Source of the DNA: Lumbricus terrestris
Lineage: Eukaryota; Annelida; Clitellata; Crassiclitellata; Lumbricidae
DNA: 64,000 nt
Direction of reading: 5' to 3'
Assembly (NCBI GenBank): GCA_949752735.1
Contig: OX457042.1
Location: 32,650,289 to 32,714,288, forward strand
Below, piece after piece: positions 13,001 to 22,800 of this stretch. A program made the position numbers and the translations under genes. How positions within the stretch are numbered: position 1 is the first letter of the stretch; each line of letters begins with the position of its first letter. The notes beneath the pieces are model-generated. The model saw only the letters and a list, made by a program, of their open reading frames with translations, did no database searches and was not told the origin of the DNA.

Positions 13001-16000
13001 ATAATCGGTATATTCTACGAAATTTTCGACCAAACGACTAAAAAAAGAAGGAAAAAAGTCATCAGAATTTTAGGTCGAAGATCCGTAAAAAATTTCCCGA
13101 ACAGGGCCCTCACATTTCTTAATCCGGCCCTGTCCCTGCCCCTACGCACATATACATCTAAATCTACGGTGAGATCACAAATCGACACAAGATCACAGAC
13201 CCTGGTTGCCAGAGCTTTAACAACCACGTGCAAATTGTCACGATTTAAGGACGGTAGAAGATAGGTCGACAGGATTCCCCAACGCTTTCCCCACGAAATA
13301 GTTGCCTGCGTGTGAGCGACACCTGCAAGCAAACAGCCCATAACATACCATGTACTCTCTATTACCAGGTAAATTAATCATCTATGATTTTACAAACAAA
13401 AATAACATTTACCTTACTAAATTAAATGTCCTTGATTTATATAAACACACACCCAAAATAATTAGATGCCTTCAATAACTTAGTATAATAAATACCAATA
13501 AATTCTGTACAAGTGAAAAAAATTAACTATAAACAATAAGAACTTTAACAGCAATTAAATTTCTGAATCCCTTAAAAATAACCATCAAGTAAGTAATGCG
13601 AGACAATGTAGATTACGATTTTTTATTGTAATGCTTAGTGGTAGAAGTAGTAGCAGTAGTTTAGCATCTGCTAGTTCCACTACTTGTAGCAAGAACAGGA
13701 TATACATCAGTGGTTCCAAACTCGTGGCCCGTGGGCCAAAAGTGGCCTGCCAGGCTTAAACAAGTGGCCCTCATATATCAAAGAATCAGCAAAAAAATCA
13801 ATGAAAAAATTGACAATTTGAACAGGATAGAACACATAATAATTTTCTATTACGAATTATGTTATTTTGACGTCTATAAATAACATAAAACATTCTTTTT
13901 TGATTCATCATAACTATTTTATATGCTTTTAGATAACTAAATTTTAGCCTTGTGGCCCCTAATGGCCCTCAACTAAGAAAACGTGGCCCTTGTGTCCTTC
14001 GACTTATAAAAAGTGGCCCTACGTCAAAAAAGGTTGGGAGCCACTGATATACATCAACTCATCTAAAACACACCAAGTTGTTTTGGGCCGTTGACATCAA
14101 CATGTTCGTAGCCAAGTTCCTGTCCAGCAAGAACAAACTTATCGGCTAGTAGTGTACTGGTCATGTCGGATACAATCAAAGGACCGTCCTTCCCATGGTA
14201 ATCTAAAACAATTTTAAATAAAAGAAATCTAACATTTTAAAACAAATATAAATCATTCAAGCTGGATCTGCATCTACAGATAATGCAATTCCTAAGTTAA
14301 TTCAACTCTTGCTAAAAATATTTAAACGACCGCACGTTCCACATTAAAACTGGAACGAACACAATTTCTCAAAACTTTAAAGTGTACACCAGAGTGTAGA
14401 GCTGCTAGCAGTTGATGGATTGAATGATGTACTGTAGTCACTTACATTACTTAGCTAACTGGTGTAAAGTAATCAGGGCAATAAATTCCACTGTATAATT
14501 GGGAATTGTTGCATGACTTCACGGATAAAAAAGTCACTTTTCGACAGCGTTGAGTCTTCTCGGTTGTTGGCCCTTTGTTTGGAATGGATATCCACAGGTG
14601 CTACACCTACTGAACTAAATAATTTGTCTGCCTTTCACCAATTGCTCAAGTCCTTTCTCTTTAGCCATCACCAGACAGGGAGTGCCTCTGAGCAGACCTC
14701 TTGAAGAGGCGCTATATACAAATTTCTGCAATGAATGAATGAATGAATGAACGAACGAAACCGGAAAGGCAACATTTCTGTAACCTGGCTGATGACATAA
14801 ATCCTTGTACATCTGAAAGATCAATGAAAGGTGCGATATAAATTCGTAGATACGCATGAAGATTCAGAAACACACTGACAAACTTTCCAGTCTCAAATCA
14901 GCATTCTGATAGAGTAACAACCCGCAAAGCGCTCACCCGACTTCTTAAAGAAATTGTTCTGATTAGTCTCAGACTTGATGAAGTACGGTAAAACATCCTC
15001 ATAGCTCCATCCTGCACATCCACCGGATGCCCAGTCGTCATAGTCACGCGCATTTCCACGAACGTATACCATGTAGTTTAAGGAATCGGTTCCCCCGAGC
15101 ATCTTTCCACGTGGCCAGAAGATTTGCTAACCATTTTCAGAAAACAACAGTAACGATAATTCTAAATATATTTCTGTAGTGCCACGTCAAGAGAGACTCA
15201 GTAGCAAGGCCGTAGCCAGGATTTGATTTGGGGGGGTGTTTCACCAATTTCCCTTCCTAAAAAACTGATGACCTTTTTTAGTCGTCCGGCCGAAATCTTC
15301 AAAAAAGTCACTAGTTTCCCTTACCAAAAACTGATGACCTTTTTTTATCCGGCATTCTGTTTTTTTTACATTTTCCCATTTCGGGGGGTGTTTTCATGGT
15401 TTTATTTCATGGTTTTTAATCATGTGCTCATAAATGCATTCTATTATTTTTCACATTTTCCATTTTGGGGGTTGTTCAAACACCCAAAACTACCCCCTAG
15501 CTACGGTCTTGCTCAATAGACACAGGAAGCTAATCAGAGGCCTTGTATACAACAGCCTAAACGAACATTCATCAGAAATCAAATGTTGAATAGATATCAG
15601 CAAGAGTCACCTTCACCAATGGCAATGTCATAACCTTAACAAAACTTCAATATTAAACACAATAATAAAATATTGCCAGAGACTGAACCTTGTTCTCGAA
15701 GCTCTGGCAAGCCGTGGTCTGCGGTTCCAAGACGTAGGACCAGTCGAGATACGTTCTCTGGTGCTCAGCGGCCATCGCAGGAATATTCAGGGCATCCTTC
15801 CGAAATTCCTCGTCGCCCGCCTCCACCAAAAGTACTTTTATCTTAGGATCTTCGGACAACCGACTTGCTAAGACACATCCAGCTGTTCCACCACCAACTA
15901 AAAACAACAAAGGATGCAAATCAGTAATCAACTAAACAATTATCTTCAATTGATTAGTTAAATCTATCACCATCTGAATGTAAGATACAAACCTTAATTA

Positions 16001-17256
16001 GAAGTCATTAACTAAACAATTATCTTTAACATGATTAGTAATCTACAACCATCTCACTGCAACATATACAGCTCGAGAGATAGATAGAATTATCTTTAAC
16101 ATGATCAGTTAATCCATCATCATCATCATCTGAATAAAACATGTTAAACTTAATCAACCGTATTTAACAAAACAAAACAATTATCTCCAGATCATCATTA
16201 GTTGCCACCTCAACGCAACACATGTCTACACTGTTGACCAGTCTCACTCCACCTTTCAAGCATTCATATGTTTTCAATGGACTCTGCATCAGAAGTTGCT
16301 CTGACTTTTCTCTCTGATCTCTTTGGCGACCGGAGTTGGACCTCTGCTGGACATCAATCTCTAGAACAGTCTAGATCAGTGGTTCCCCACCTTTTTGACT
16401 TGAGGGCCACTTTTTCTAAGTTGGAGGACACGAGGGACACTTTTTCTTAGTTGAAGGACATTAGGGGCCACAAGGCTAAAATTTATTTAATTAAAGGCAT
16501 ATAAAATTGTTTTAATTGAATCATAAAAAGAGTGTTTGATGTGATTTATTAACATCCAAATAAAATAATTTGTAATAGAAAAGAATTACATATTCTATCA
16601 TGTCCAAATTGTCAATTTTTACATATATTTTTCTTAATTCATTGAGATGCTGCGGGCCATTTTTGTAGGCTAGGCAGGCCACTTTTGGCCCGCGGGCCAC
16701 GGGTTGGGAACCGCTGGTCTAGATAATCCGTCTGATATGATGCAGTACTTGTGAACGAGCTGGTTCTTCTTGCTTAGCTTCAGAATTTTTGTGATTCCGA
16801 TATGCAGCTTAATTAGTTTATCTAATTTTTATCTATGGCTGATGATTACAGTAATTGATCAAATTCAGTAAATTTTATATACTGCTTACCACAAAATGTA
16901 AACAATAACCTTTAACTGCAATTCGCTTATTCTATACAAAAGTAACTTAGTTTTGCTCAGCAATTTATATCGATATCAATTTAAGCAAACTATCTAATTA
17001 TTATTCTTTCTTGCCCTGACTGATACTCTGGCCATCTATAAACCATCTTTAAAGACCCATCTTTAAAACCAGATAAATCAGATCCATTTTCATAATTCTC
17101 ATAACCAAAGACAATCTGGGTTTGATTCATACCAATAATGTAGTCGTAGGCATACAGAACTTTATCACTGACGAGGGAGTTGTATGGCAAATTCTGCCAC
17201 ACTACAGCAACCATTGCAAATACGACAGTTATCAAGAGAAGCAAATGTGCAAACAT
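4076..17256 (-). CDS. GMC-family FAD oxidoreductase (glucose/choline dehydrogenase-like), complete, 11 coding exons
   Basis: Exons (minus): 17256-17133, 15897-15689, 15126-14937, 14202-14074, 13322-13201, 11828-11661, 10571-10418, 9062-8890, 6696-6519, 5721-5499, 4277-4076. All introns are GT-AG and all phases join, giving 623 residues, a normal size for the family. The start is fixed: an acceptor (tttttttcag) lies six bases upstream and leaves an in-frame TGA before ATG, so a non-coding exon precedes it. Residues 4-22 are a signal peptide or anchor. The FAD-binding GGGTAG motif is at 43-48 and the ribose-binding acidic residue is E67. GMC signature 1 ([13 protein letters not shown]) is at 117-129 and signature 2 ([17 protein letters not shown]) at 289-305. 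H535 in [10 protein letters not shown] and N581 in GNINA match the catalytic His/Asn pair. The enzyme should oxidise an alcohol using FAD; the substrate cannot be read. The protein ends in RDEL, an ER-retrieval type signal. It lies head to head with GALNT10. The introns carry many MITEs and LINE ends. Confidence 0.95.
5100..5345 (+). repeat. LINE ORF2 C-terminal fragment in a GMC intron
   Basis: The plus strand encodes [16 protein letters not shown] followed by [14 protein letters not shown], matching the 'AFS..G...WN.LP...FK..LK.HLF' end common to CR1/L2-like LINE ORF2 proteins. It continues into a tail with the stem agcgcctt/aaggcgct and then an ATAC microsatellite. It is antisense to the host gene. 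Confidence 0.75.
5380..5466 (+). repeat. (ATAC)n microsatellite
   Basis: About 21 uninterrupted ATAC units form the 3' tail repeat of the LINE end just before it. The array ends about 30 bp from the donor of GMC coding exon 10 on the other strand. Confidence 0.95.
5823..6052 (+). mobile_element. tRNA-derived SINE, family A
   Basis: A 5' tRNA-like head (gtggggtgcggtggtctagg, A-box region; ggttcgaatcc, B box) is followed by a conserved body (gtagggaccctgaggaag) and the shared 3' tail gagcgcctctgag..gaaggggcgctata. It ends in (ATAC)n. It lies in a GMC intron, antisense to the gene. Confidence 0.85.
6255..6440 (+). repeat. LINE 3' end fragment
   Basis: The block gtagttggcccttgctttgg followed by aatgggctccctgtg is the decayed WN.LP region of the ORF2 C-terminus. 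A degraded tail (ctcctgagcgatactggcgctata) and AATG repeats follow. Confidence 0.6.
6809..7960. repeat. C-rich satellite, period about 320-335 bp, about 3.5 copies
   Basis: Each unit has an AT-rich start (acatatgagattcatgaa or a variant, at 6809, 7144, 7462 and about 7787), a 'tttcacaccggt' block, then about 200 bases of cccacccc-type sequence including 'ctggagcaaattttg' and 'ctcactttgcccca'. Long proline-rich ORFs here are products of base composition. The array is confined within the piggyBac-like ends. Confidence 0.85.
8044..8107. repeat. Two copies of a 22-bp perfect palindrome
   Basis: The palindrome tactacgagttaactcgtagta occurs at about 8044 and about 8086, separated by about 20 bp. 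It sits just inside the right TTAA end of the piggyBac-like element and is probably a subterminal repeat of that element. Confidence 0.85.
8125..8380 (-). mobile_element. tRNA-derived SINE, family B (minus strand)
   Basis: Read on the minus strand, the head contains an A-box-like segment (tagctacatcggtaagag) and an exact B box ggttcgaatcc (plus 8295-8305). The body ends in ctatataaatatccgatta and an acattt-type tail. The head differs from family A, so this is a separate SINE. It abuts the piggyBac-like element. Confidence 0.7.
8640..8850 (+). repeat. LINE ORF2 C-terminal fragment with tail
   Basis: The translation [19 protein letters not shown] followed by LFHKPLKTF is the characteristic end of a CR1/L2-like ORF2. 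It is followed by gggagcgctcctgagtag..aaagggcactatataag. The copy is truncated at its 5' side, as is usual for LINEs. Confidence 0.75.
9065..9345. repeat. Minisatellite 'gaacacctgaataaa' interrupted by a MITE
   Basis: Degenerate units of 'gaacacctgaataaac' or 'agactgaatgaacacctga' repeat from just outside GMC coding exon 8 (3 bp upstream of its acceptor on the minus strand) to about 9345. The 91-bp MITE at 9178-9268 inserted inside the array. Confidence 0.8.
9178..9268. mobile_element. hAT-like MITE, CAGTGGTTAAAGTGG ends
   Basis: The element begins cagtggttaaagtgg and ends ccacttcaaaccctg. Target duplication tgaacacc occurs at 9170-9177 and 9269-9276, although this word is also part of the host minisatellite. 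A longer member of the family is at 63619-63807. Confidence 0.75.
9890..10392 (+). repeat. LINE 3' end split by a hAT-like insertion
   Basis: Before the insertion, the reading frame gives [20 protein letters not shown]. After it, the frame resumes with [19 protein letters not shown] tail with stem agcactcc/ggggtgct and AATG-type end follows. Removing the MITE at 10008-10273 restores a continuous ORF2 C-terminus. Confidence 0.8.
10008..10273. mobile_element. hAT-like MITE, CAGTGGCGTAG ends, inside a LINE
   Basis: The ends are cagtggcgtagacaagggc and ctggctacgccacta. Flanks ggtccctc and gtcccctc are similar but not identical, so the target duplication is only approximate. The interior contains the hairpin acaattgttt..aacaattgt. 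The same family, in opposite orientation, is at 55149-55424. Confidence 0.75.
11065..11365. mobile_element. hAT-like MITE, CATGGGCGGAGTT-type ends
   Basis: The left end is catgggcgaagttggtttcc and the right end is gataaactctgcccata. Flanks gcagcaac (11057-11064) and gccgcaac (11366-11373) match at 7 of 8. Other members are at 41710-42743 and 48916-49072. Confidence 0.75.
11366..11510. repeat. Imperfect CAG/GTA trinucleotide array
   Basis: Mixed cag, caa, gta and taa triplets run for about 145 bp, directly after the MITE. The array is open in several frames, which explains the apparent poly-Leu/Cys ORFs on the minus strand. It lies within a GMC intron. Confidence 0.9.
12035..12112 (+). repeat. 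LINE/SINE 3' tail with (AATG)n
   Basis: The sequence ggagcgcctctgagtagtcc..cttgaagaggcgatatac ends in four AATG units. It is preceded by 'ttatttggccgtgctggg', the same lead-in seen in other LINE ends. The stem agcgcctct/agaggcg is nearly intact. Confidence 0.75.
12844..13132. mobile_element. hAT-like MITE, CAGGGCCGGATTAAG-type ends
   Basis: The left end is gaggactggattaag and the right end is cttaatccggccctg. The exact 8-bp duplication tccctgcc lies at 12836-12843 and 13133-13140. The interior repeats 'cgaccaaacgactaaaaa'. The right flank is about 60 bp from GMC coding exon 5. Confidence 0.85.
13708..14046. mobile_element. hAT-like MITE, CAGTGGTTCCAAAC ends
   Basis: The ends are cagtggttccaaactcg and ggttgggagccactg, with the exact duplication atatacat at 13700-13707 and 14047-14054. 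It belongs to the family also found at 16377-16716 and 34929-35316 (interior 'gtggcccgtgggccaaaagtgg'). The element ends 27 bp from the donor of GMC coding exon 4. Confidence 0.9.
14540..14760 (+). repeat. LINE 3' end with (AATG)n tail
   Basis: The decayed frame ends with [18 protein letters not shown], the end of an ORF2-like protein. It is followed by gggagtgcctctgagcag..cttgaagaggcgctatata and (AATG)n. It lies in a GMC intron, antisense. Confidence 0.75.
15205..15511. mobile_element. hAT-like MITE, CAAGGCCGTAGCC ends
   Basis: The left end is caaggccgtagccagg and the right end is ctagctacggtcttg. Flanks ctcagtag (15197-15204) and ctcaatag (15512-15519) match at 7 of 8. The interior repeats 'aaaaactgatgaccttttt' blocks shared with several other MITEs here. 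Confidence 0.75.
16377..16716. mobile_element. hAT-like MITE, CAGTGGTTCCCCACC ends
   Basis: The ends are cagtggttccccacctttt and acgggttgggaaccgctg. The exact 8-bp duplication gtctagat is at 16369-16376 and 16717-16724. The same family is at 13708-14046. It is located in the first coding intron of the GMC gene. Confidence 0.92.
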
Positions 17257-19828
17257 CTCTCACTGAAAAAAACACACAATTAATATTCAGTAACCCTCTT
17301 ACAAATCCAATATGTCTACCAGCATCCCACATTTTCTATGCACCATAATTAACTAAATAAAAGTCATTGGCTAGAAATCTGAAACTTTGGACTCTTGTGG
17401 ACAATGAGTTATTATTATTATTGAGTATTTATATAGTGCACCTTCAAGACCTGTGTTCTACTCAGAAGCGCTCCCAGTCCACCCACAGCCAAATACGGCA
17501 GTGTGTAAGTTCAAAAGGAACATGGTTGTGCGACCCGTTGGCACTAGGTGCAACACAACAGGAGCCCACTCCAGGTTCTAGTGCCAGCAACCTAGAAAGA
17601 GCGCTGCTGTATTATTATAGTAGTGCGATAGCGAGGGACTAAGAGTTCACATTGATCAGCCAATCGCAATCGGAGAGAAGACCACCGCTGATGGCAGGGA
17701 GGTGGCAGCAGAGCTATATGGGAGCAGGTATATGGGAGCCAGACAATCCATGCTGCAACAGACCAATGCTGAAACCATATAAGTGATCCTCAGCGGATTG
17801 AAATAGGACGATTATAAATGTAAATTTAGCCAGGGCTTCATTACTTGTATTTAATCCTTGTATGTAATCATTGCAATGCAATGTGTGACACATTGTGTGT
17901 GTGCCGTTCATATAAAACAGTGGCTACTTACTTACTAACAATACCTAGTCATGCAATGCTTTATTATGATTGACTAATGCCGAATATTGGTGTGATTTTT
18001 CAAATGCACCACAAATTCCATCAACCTACTTCTACACAGATCTATGGATGGAACTACTGTGGAACTACTGGTGGATTATGGGTATATGGATAAGAGAAAG
18101 ACGAACAGCCTAGTATCTCTTATAATGCCCACCTAACACAGATCGCTGATAACGGCAGCTGCGTCTATATTTCCAAAAGTTCCGGTATCAACTGCACCTT
18201 TCTTAAACAACACCACAATTTATAGATTATAGCGATTTACAAAATCCTTTTTTATTCGTTTACCATCCCTCTTCTAGGCACCTATTTAATTACAGCGTGT
18301 TTTCATTCATGATCATTATAATTATGAAACCGGAAGTACCTCGTAATCGACTGGTTCCCTTCTAATGATAGGAAAGTTGTATGTATTTCAGCGCAATCAC
18401 TTTAGAACTTGTTTTCCCACATTTCAACTCAATTAATAGAGATAGATTGATTTGTGACTAAGTATATTTTGTAAACGAGAGCGAAGTCGTGCGCTGGCCT
18501 GTTTTAGCTACTGGCTGTTACATTCCTAGCAATAAGATGCAATTGTCAATATCTCATTAATATTTATTTCACGCGCTCTAAGATCTCTGAGTTAATAATA
18601 AGTTGCTTTCCACGTGCTAATCGAGCTGAAAGTCAACGAGGCTTATATAGTTTCTGTTCATAAATCATCAGTAATAGCTGTGCATAGTTGAAGTTGATCC
18701 ACTTAAAAATAAAACAAGGCCTATTGTCTCACTTGAAAACTGCCACGTGGAACCAGCCTAGTTCCGCTGGGCGGTGTGTGGCAGTACGCAGAGAGTAGGT
18801 TGCCATGTTTACCTTTTTAAACTATAATTCTAGTCAACTAGTTTATGGCAAATAATTCCTTTTTCAAGTAGTTTGCATTTTGTTATGTTAGGCGTGATGA
18901 TGAAGAATTATAATATTAGTTGTACTTGTTGCGTAAACTGTGCTATATATTTATGCAAGTGGCCTGTAGACACGGTCCGATCCACTCGCATTTTTTGTCG
19001 CCGTTCATTTATCGAACTTAGACCCTCTGCAGGTCCTAATGCGCAAAAACGTAGGGGCAGTACGTAATGACAGTAGTGTTTAACAATGTCCCATTGCTTA
19101 GCATCCAACCCTTATGGTTTTCTGTTATATGAACGTGTGAAACAGTGAGAAATTTATACAGAGCCGTTATATTTATATATCTCAGGGTAATTGTTATTCG
19201 TCTAATGCAATCATGTCTTGAAAGATAGAGGTTAAAATAATTATATTCACTGATGCTCAGCCTTGTATACCTACATTGTTAGGTCTCCTGGAAAAATATG
19301 GTTACATGGAATATGCTGCATTCTCTGAATTTCCCTTGTAATTAATGAATATTCCACTTATCCTCAATGCTAGCCAGTGAAATTGCTATATGAAAAATGC
19401 AGTACAATGAGAAGGATTTGTGAATTTTTATTGAAACATACTTCCTTGATGGATATGTAGAACCTATTCAACACTCTATTTCTTGACTAAAGTTATCATT
19501 GTTAATTTACAAAGAATATAAGTAATGATTGTTCATTACTCTCGTTTGCTGAAAGAATTCCTTCCAACGGTATTAATGGCACTTTTAAAATGTTTTTTGT
19601 TTTCAAGTACACCATACTTTCCTTCTTTTGAGATGTTTTAAAGCTGCATTCATTAAAATTTGGAGATCTATGTGTCATAAAGCTTTTTTAATTATGGAAA
19701 TAAATTTCTTATTTTTGCTGTTTATCCAACAGCCCTGAAATTTAGCAAAGTGCTCATGCTGTTGCAAGGGATATTTTCTATATTTATTTTGCATTTTATA
19801 TCGATAAATGTTTAACCTTTCCTTGCAG
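17257..19828. promoter_or_regulatory. Intergenic region between two divergent genes
   Basis: The GMC gene (minus) and GALNT10 (plus) diverge from here. Each has an acceptor just upstream of its start codon (minus tttttttcag at about 17263; plus tttccttgcag ending 19828), so both untranslated first exons and their promoters should lie here or further out. The only repeat seen is a LINE end at 17405-17625. I could not place a TATA box or transcription start with confidence. Confidence 0.55.
17405..17625 (-). repeat. LINE 3' end, minus strand
   Basis: On the minus strand, a decayed coding block with 'tggagtgggctcctgttg' leads into gggagcgcttctgagtag..cttgaaggtgcactatataaa and an (AAT)n end. It is the same family as the fragment at 870-1080. 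Confidence 0.75.
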
Positions 19829-22800
19829 GTTGTTGAAGGTGACTTGACTATTCAACTGTCACTATGCGGGGAAATGCCATCACCATTCTCAAATACCTTG
19901 TCTTTGCCGCTTTCTTTCTCACACTTGGACCAATTCTCCTCAAATTCTTCTTTGACGATGACGTGGGCGCCGCTAAACGATCATTTAGACAACCGCATGT
20001 GCCTGTAGGATTGCCTCTTGATCCGGATGAAATACGACCAGATCCAGTTAGTCAATCCATGATATATATATATGTCTGCTTTTGCTCTTTTCTGGTCTGA
20101 CCTGGTTGAGTTTTCCGAGTCTGGAGTCTTCCTGTATTGTCTGGTCTGGTTGGGTAAGGTTTATTGCAGTCACCTGCTTGATGTTCCAAGTTGCGGTGTG
20201 ATCAATGACAACAACCTACATGATTAGTAATAAACGATTATAATTTAATTAATTATCAACTGCAGTGATCTAATAATTATTATTAAATGTCATCTTCTGG
20301 TATATGATCTGGTATTTGATCTGGACTCTTCTGGTCTGATCTCATTTGGTATGGTCTGGTGTGGTAAGGATGGCCTCGTGTGGTCTGGATGGCCTGGTGT
20401 GGTCTGGTATGAACTGGTGTGGTCTGGATGGTCTGGTGTGGTCTGGATGGTCTGGATGGCCTGGTGTGGTCTGGATGGCCTGGTGTGGTCTGGATGGCCT
20501 GGTGTGGTCTGGATGGCCTGGTGTGGTCTGGATGGCCTGGTGTGGTCTGGTATGAACTGGTGTGGTCTGGATGGTCTGGTGTGGTCTGGATGGTCTGGAT
20601 GGCCTGGTGTGGTCTGGATGGCCTGGTGTGGTCTGGATGGCCTCGTGTGGTCTGGTATGGTCTGGTGTGGTCTTCTTGGCCTCGTGTGGTCTGGAATGGT
20701 CTCGTGTGGTCAGGATGGCCTCGTGTGGTCTGGTATGGCCCTTTCTAGTGTGCGATGTTTTTGTCTGATCTAACATAGAACTCTGAATCTGTGTTTGGTT
20801 CCAGGTAGCTAACCTTCCTCATCAGCAGAGGGCATCGGCAAAGCCTGCAGTCGAAGCAAAAGTCATTCCAGAGTACAAAGAGGGAGAAAAGATCGACTGG
20901 CATGACTATACAGCCATTGCCCTTGAGCTCCAGCGCACAGGTAAGACATCAAAATTACTTTCATATCTATGGTTTTGTCTCTTTCGTTGGTACGCTTGTC
21001 CTTTGATCTAATGATTGCAGGTTTGAGCCTGCTGAATGGACTCCATGTAATGACTCTGGACGAGTTTGTTTGATGTAACGGTTGAATTTTGAACTGATGT
21101 AATTGCGGAAAGTATCAGCATGGAATTCCTGCAATGCAGTGGCCCTTGTCCAGGCCCTGGCGTACATCTATGCTGGCTCAAGTAGTGAAAAGTGTTGAGT
21201 TAGCTCCTCGATATGTTCCAATAGGGACATTGGAATTTAGTTTAAAATCTACTCAAGATGTGCTCTATTAGCAGATGCAATCCGTGAATATATGTGAATT
21301 GTTTTGTCAGCTTCTCAGAGACTCAGACCATGGTGATGTATGTATGTTTTATTGTTTGTATGTATTTGTGTATGCATGTATCCACTTACTACATGTGTCA
21401 TCCTCTAAGTGCCTTGCAATAATGCACCTCTGAGTGTGTTGTACTGGAAGGTGTGCTTCAGAAATCCTTATATACATCACTGGCTACACTAATCTGAATG
21501 GCATTAGAGTCACTAAATGTTGTCAGTTTATCAGTAAGCAAGTGAGACTTAGATAATTATAAAGTTGTTGGTTGTTGACTCCTTCAAATAAACAGCCCAA
21601 GAAACAGGTAGGTCTAACTATATATATTATCCAGAATTGAATATGTTTATTGGACTTCTAAGACCATGTTTTAGTGGGCTGAAATTCTCAATGCTTGTTA
21701 ACATCATAGTTTTGGGCTGAAATTCGCAGTGCTTGTTTACATCATAGTTTTTGATTGTTTGAGGCTGTGGATGTATGAAATTGTGTCATCAGATAGTGTA
21801 CATTGACATACATTTTGTGTTTTTGTTGTTGTAGGTCCTGGTGAGCAGGGATCCGCTGTGATTCTTTCTGCTGAAGAGGATCGAAAGAAGGAAGAATTGT
21901 ACAAAGTGAATGGATTCAATGCGTTCGCCAGTGACAAAATTGCTCTGGATCGTGCCATCAAGGACATTCGTCATGCTGAGTAAGTACTACAAGTGGTTTC
22001 TTGTATTTCAGAGGTTTTCTGGTCATATTTCATTGGTCTTTTGTAATCAAAAGAAGGTTTTTTTTCTTCAACATATGATCAATTACCATCAATAATGTGC
22101 ATTGCTTTGTAGTCATTTTGTTGCTAAGGTATTTTTTCTACTGTCTTATCTTTTTGCTATTGAGTCATACCATTTTGGTACTGAATCATATTTTTCTGTC
22201 GAGTCAAAGCTGTTGCTACCGAGTAAATTTATGTACACGTCTTATTACATGCATGTGGCAAGAACATAGCATTTATGGTTTGCTGTTTTATAAAGTTGCG
22301 TGATGAAAGTCTAATTGCCAGTACATAGGATTCCATTGTAATGGCAGGCAGGAAGCAATTTGTGATTGTCAGCAGCAGCTGTGAGAGCAACTTGACAGAA
22401 AGTTTACTGTGTGGAAATTTATATCTTCAGTGGGAGATTGTCACAAAGAACTACATGTGCTTTCCATCTTCCAACTTCCCCGGTTAAAAGTTGCACCATG
22501 ACCACTTGTCGTGGGGCGCGGTGGTGTAGTGGTGTCGTCGTTGCCTTGAAGCTGGAAGGTTCGACGTTCGAATCCACCTCAAGTCGCCGCGTAGGGACCT
22601 TGGGCAAGTCCTTCACTCGCAATTGCTCAGTGCTTCGGCGTGAAACTTCGATGCAGTGTCCGCTCTGCAGTCGGGAGCGAATCCACCTCAATTCGCCACG
22701 TAGGGACCTTGGGCAAGTCCTTCACTCGCAATTGCTCAGCGCTTCGGCGTGAAACTCCGATGCAGTGTCCGCTCTGCAGTCGGGAGCGCCTCTGAGTAGA

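Noticed and set aside
17367..17642. Short plus-strand ORF between the divergent genes
   Set aside because: It overlaps a reversed LINE end and has no motif of its own.
20342..20776. His/Pro/Thr-rich and Trp/Gly-rich ORFs
   Set aside because: Both strands of a 19-bp minisatellite give open frames; no independent gene signal.
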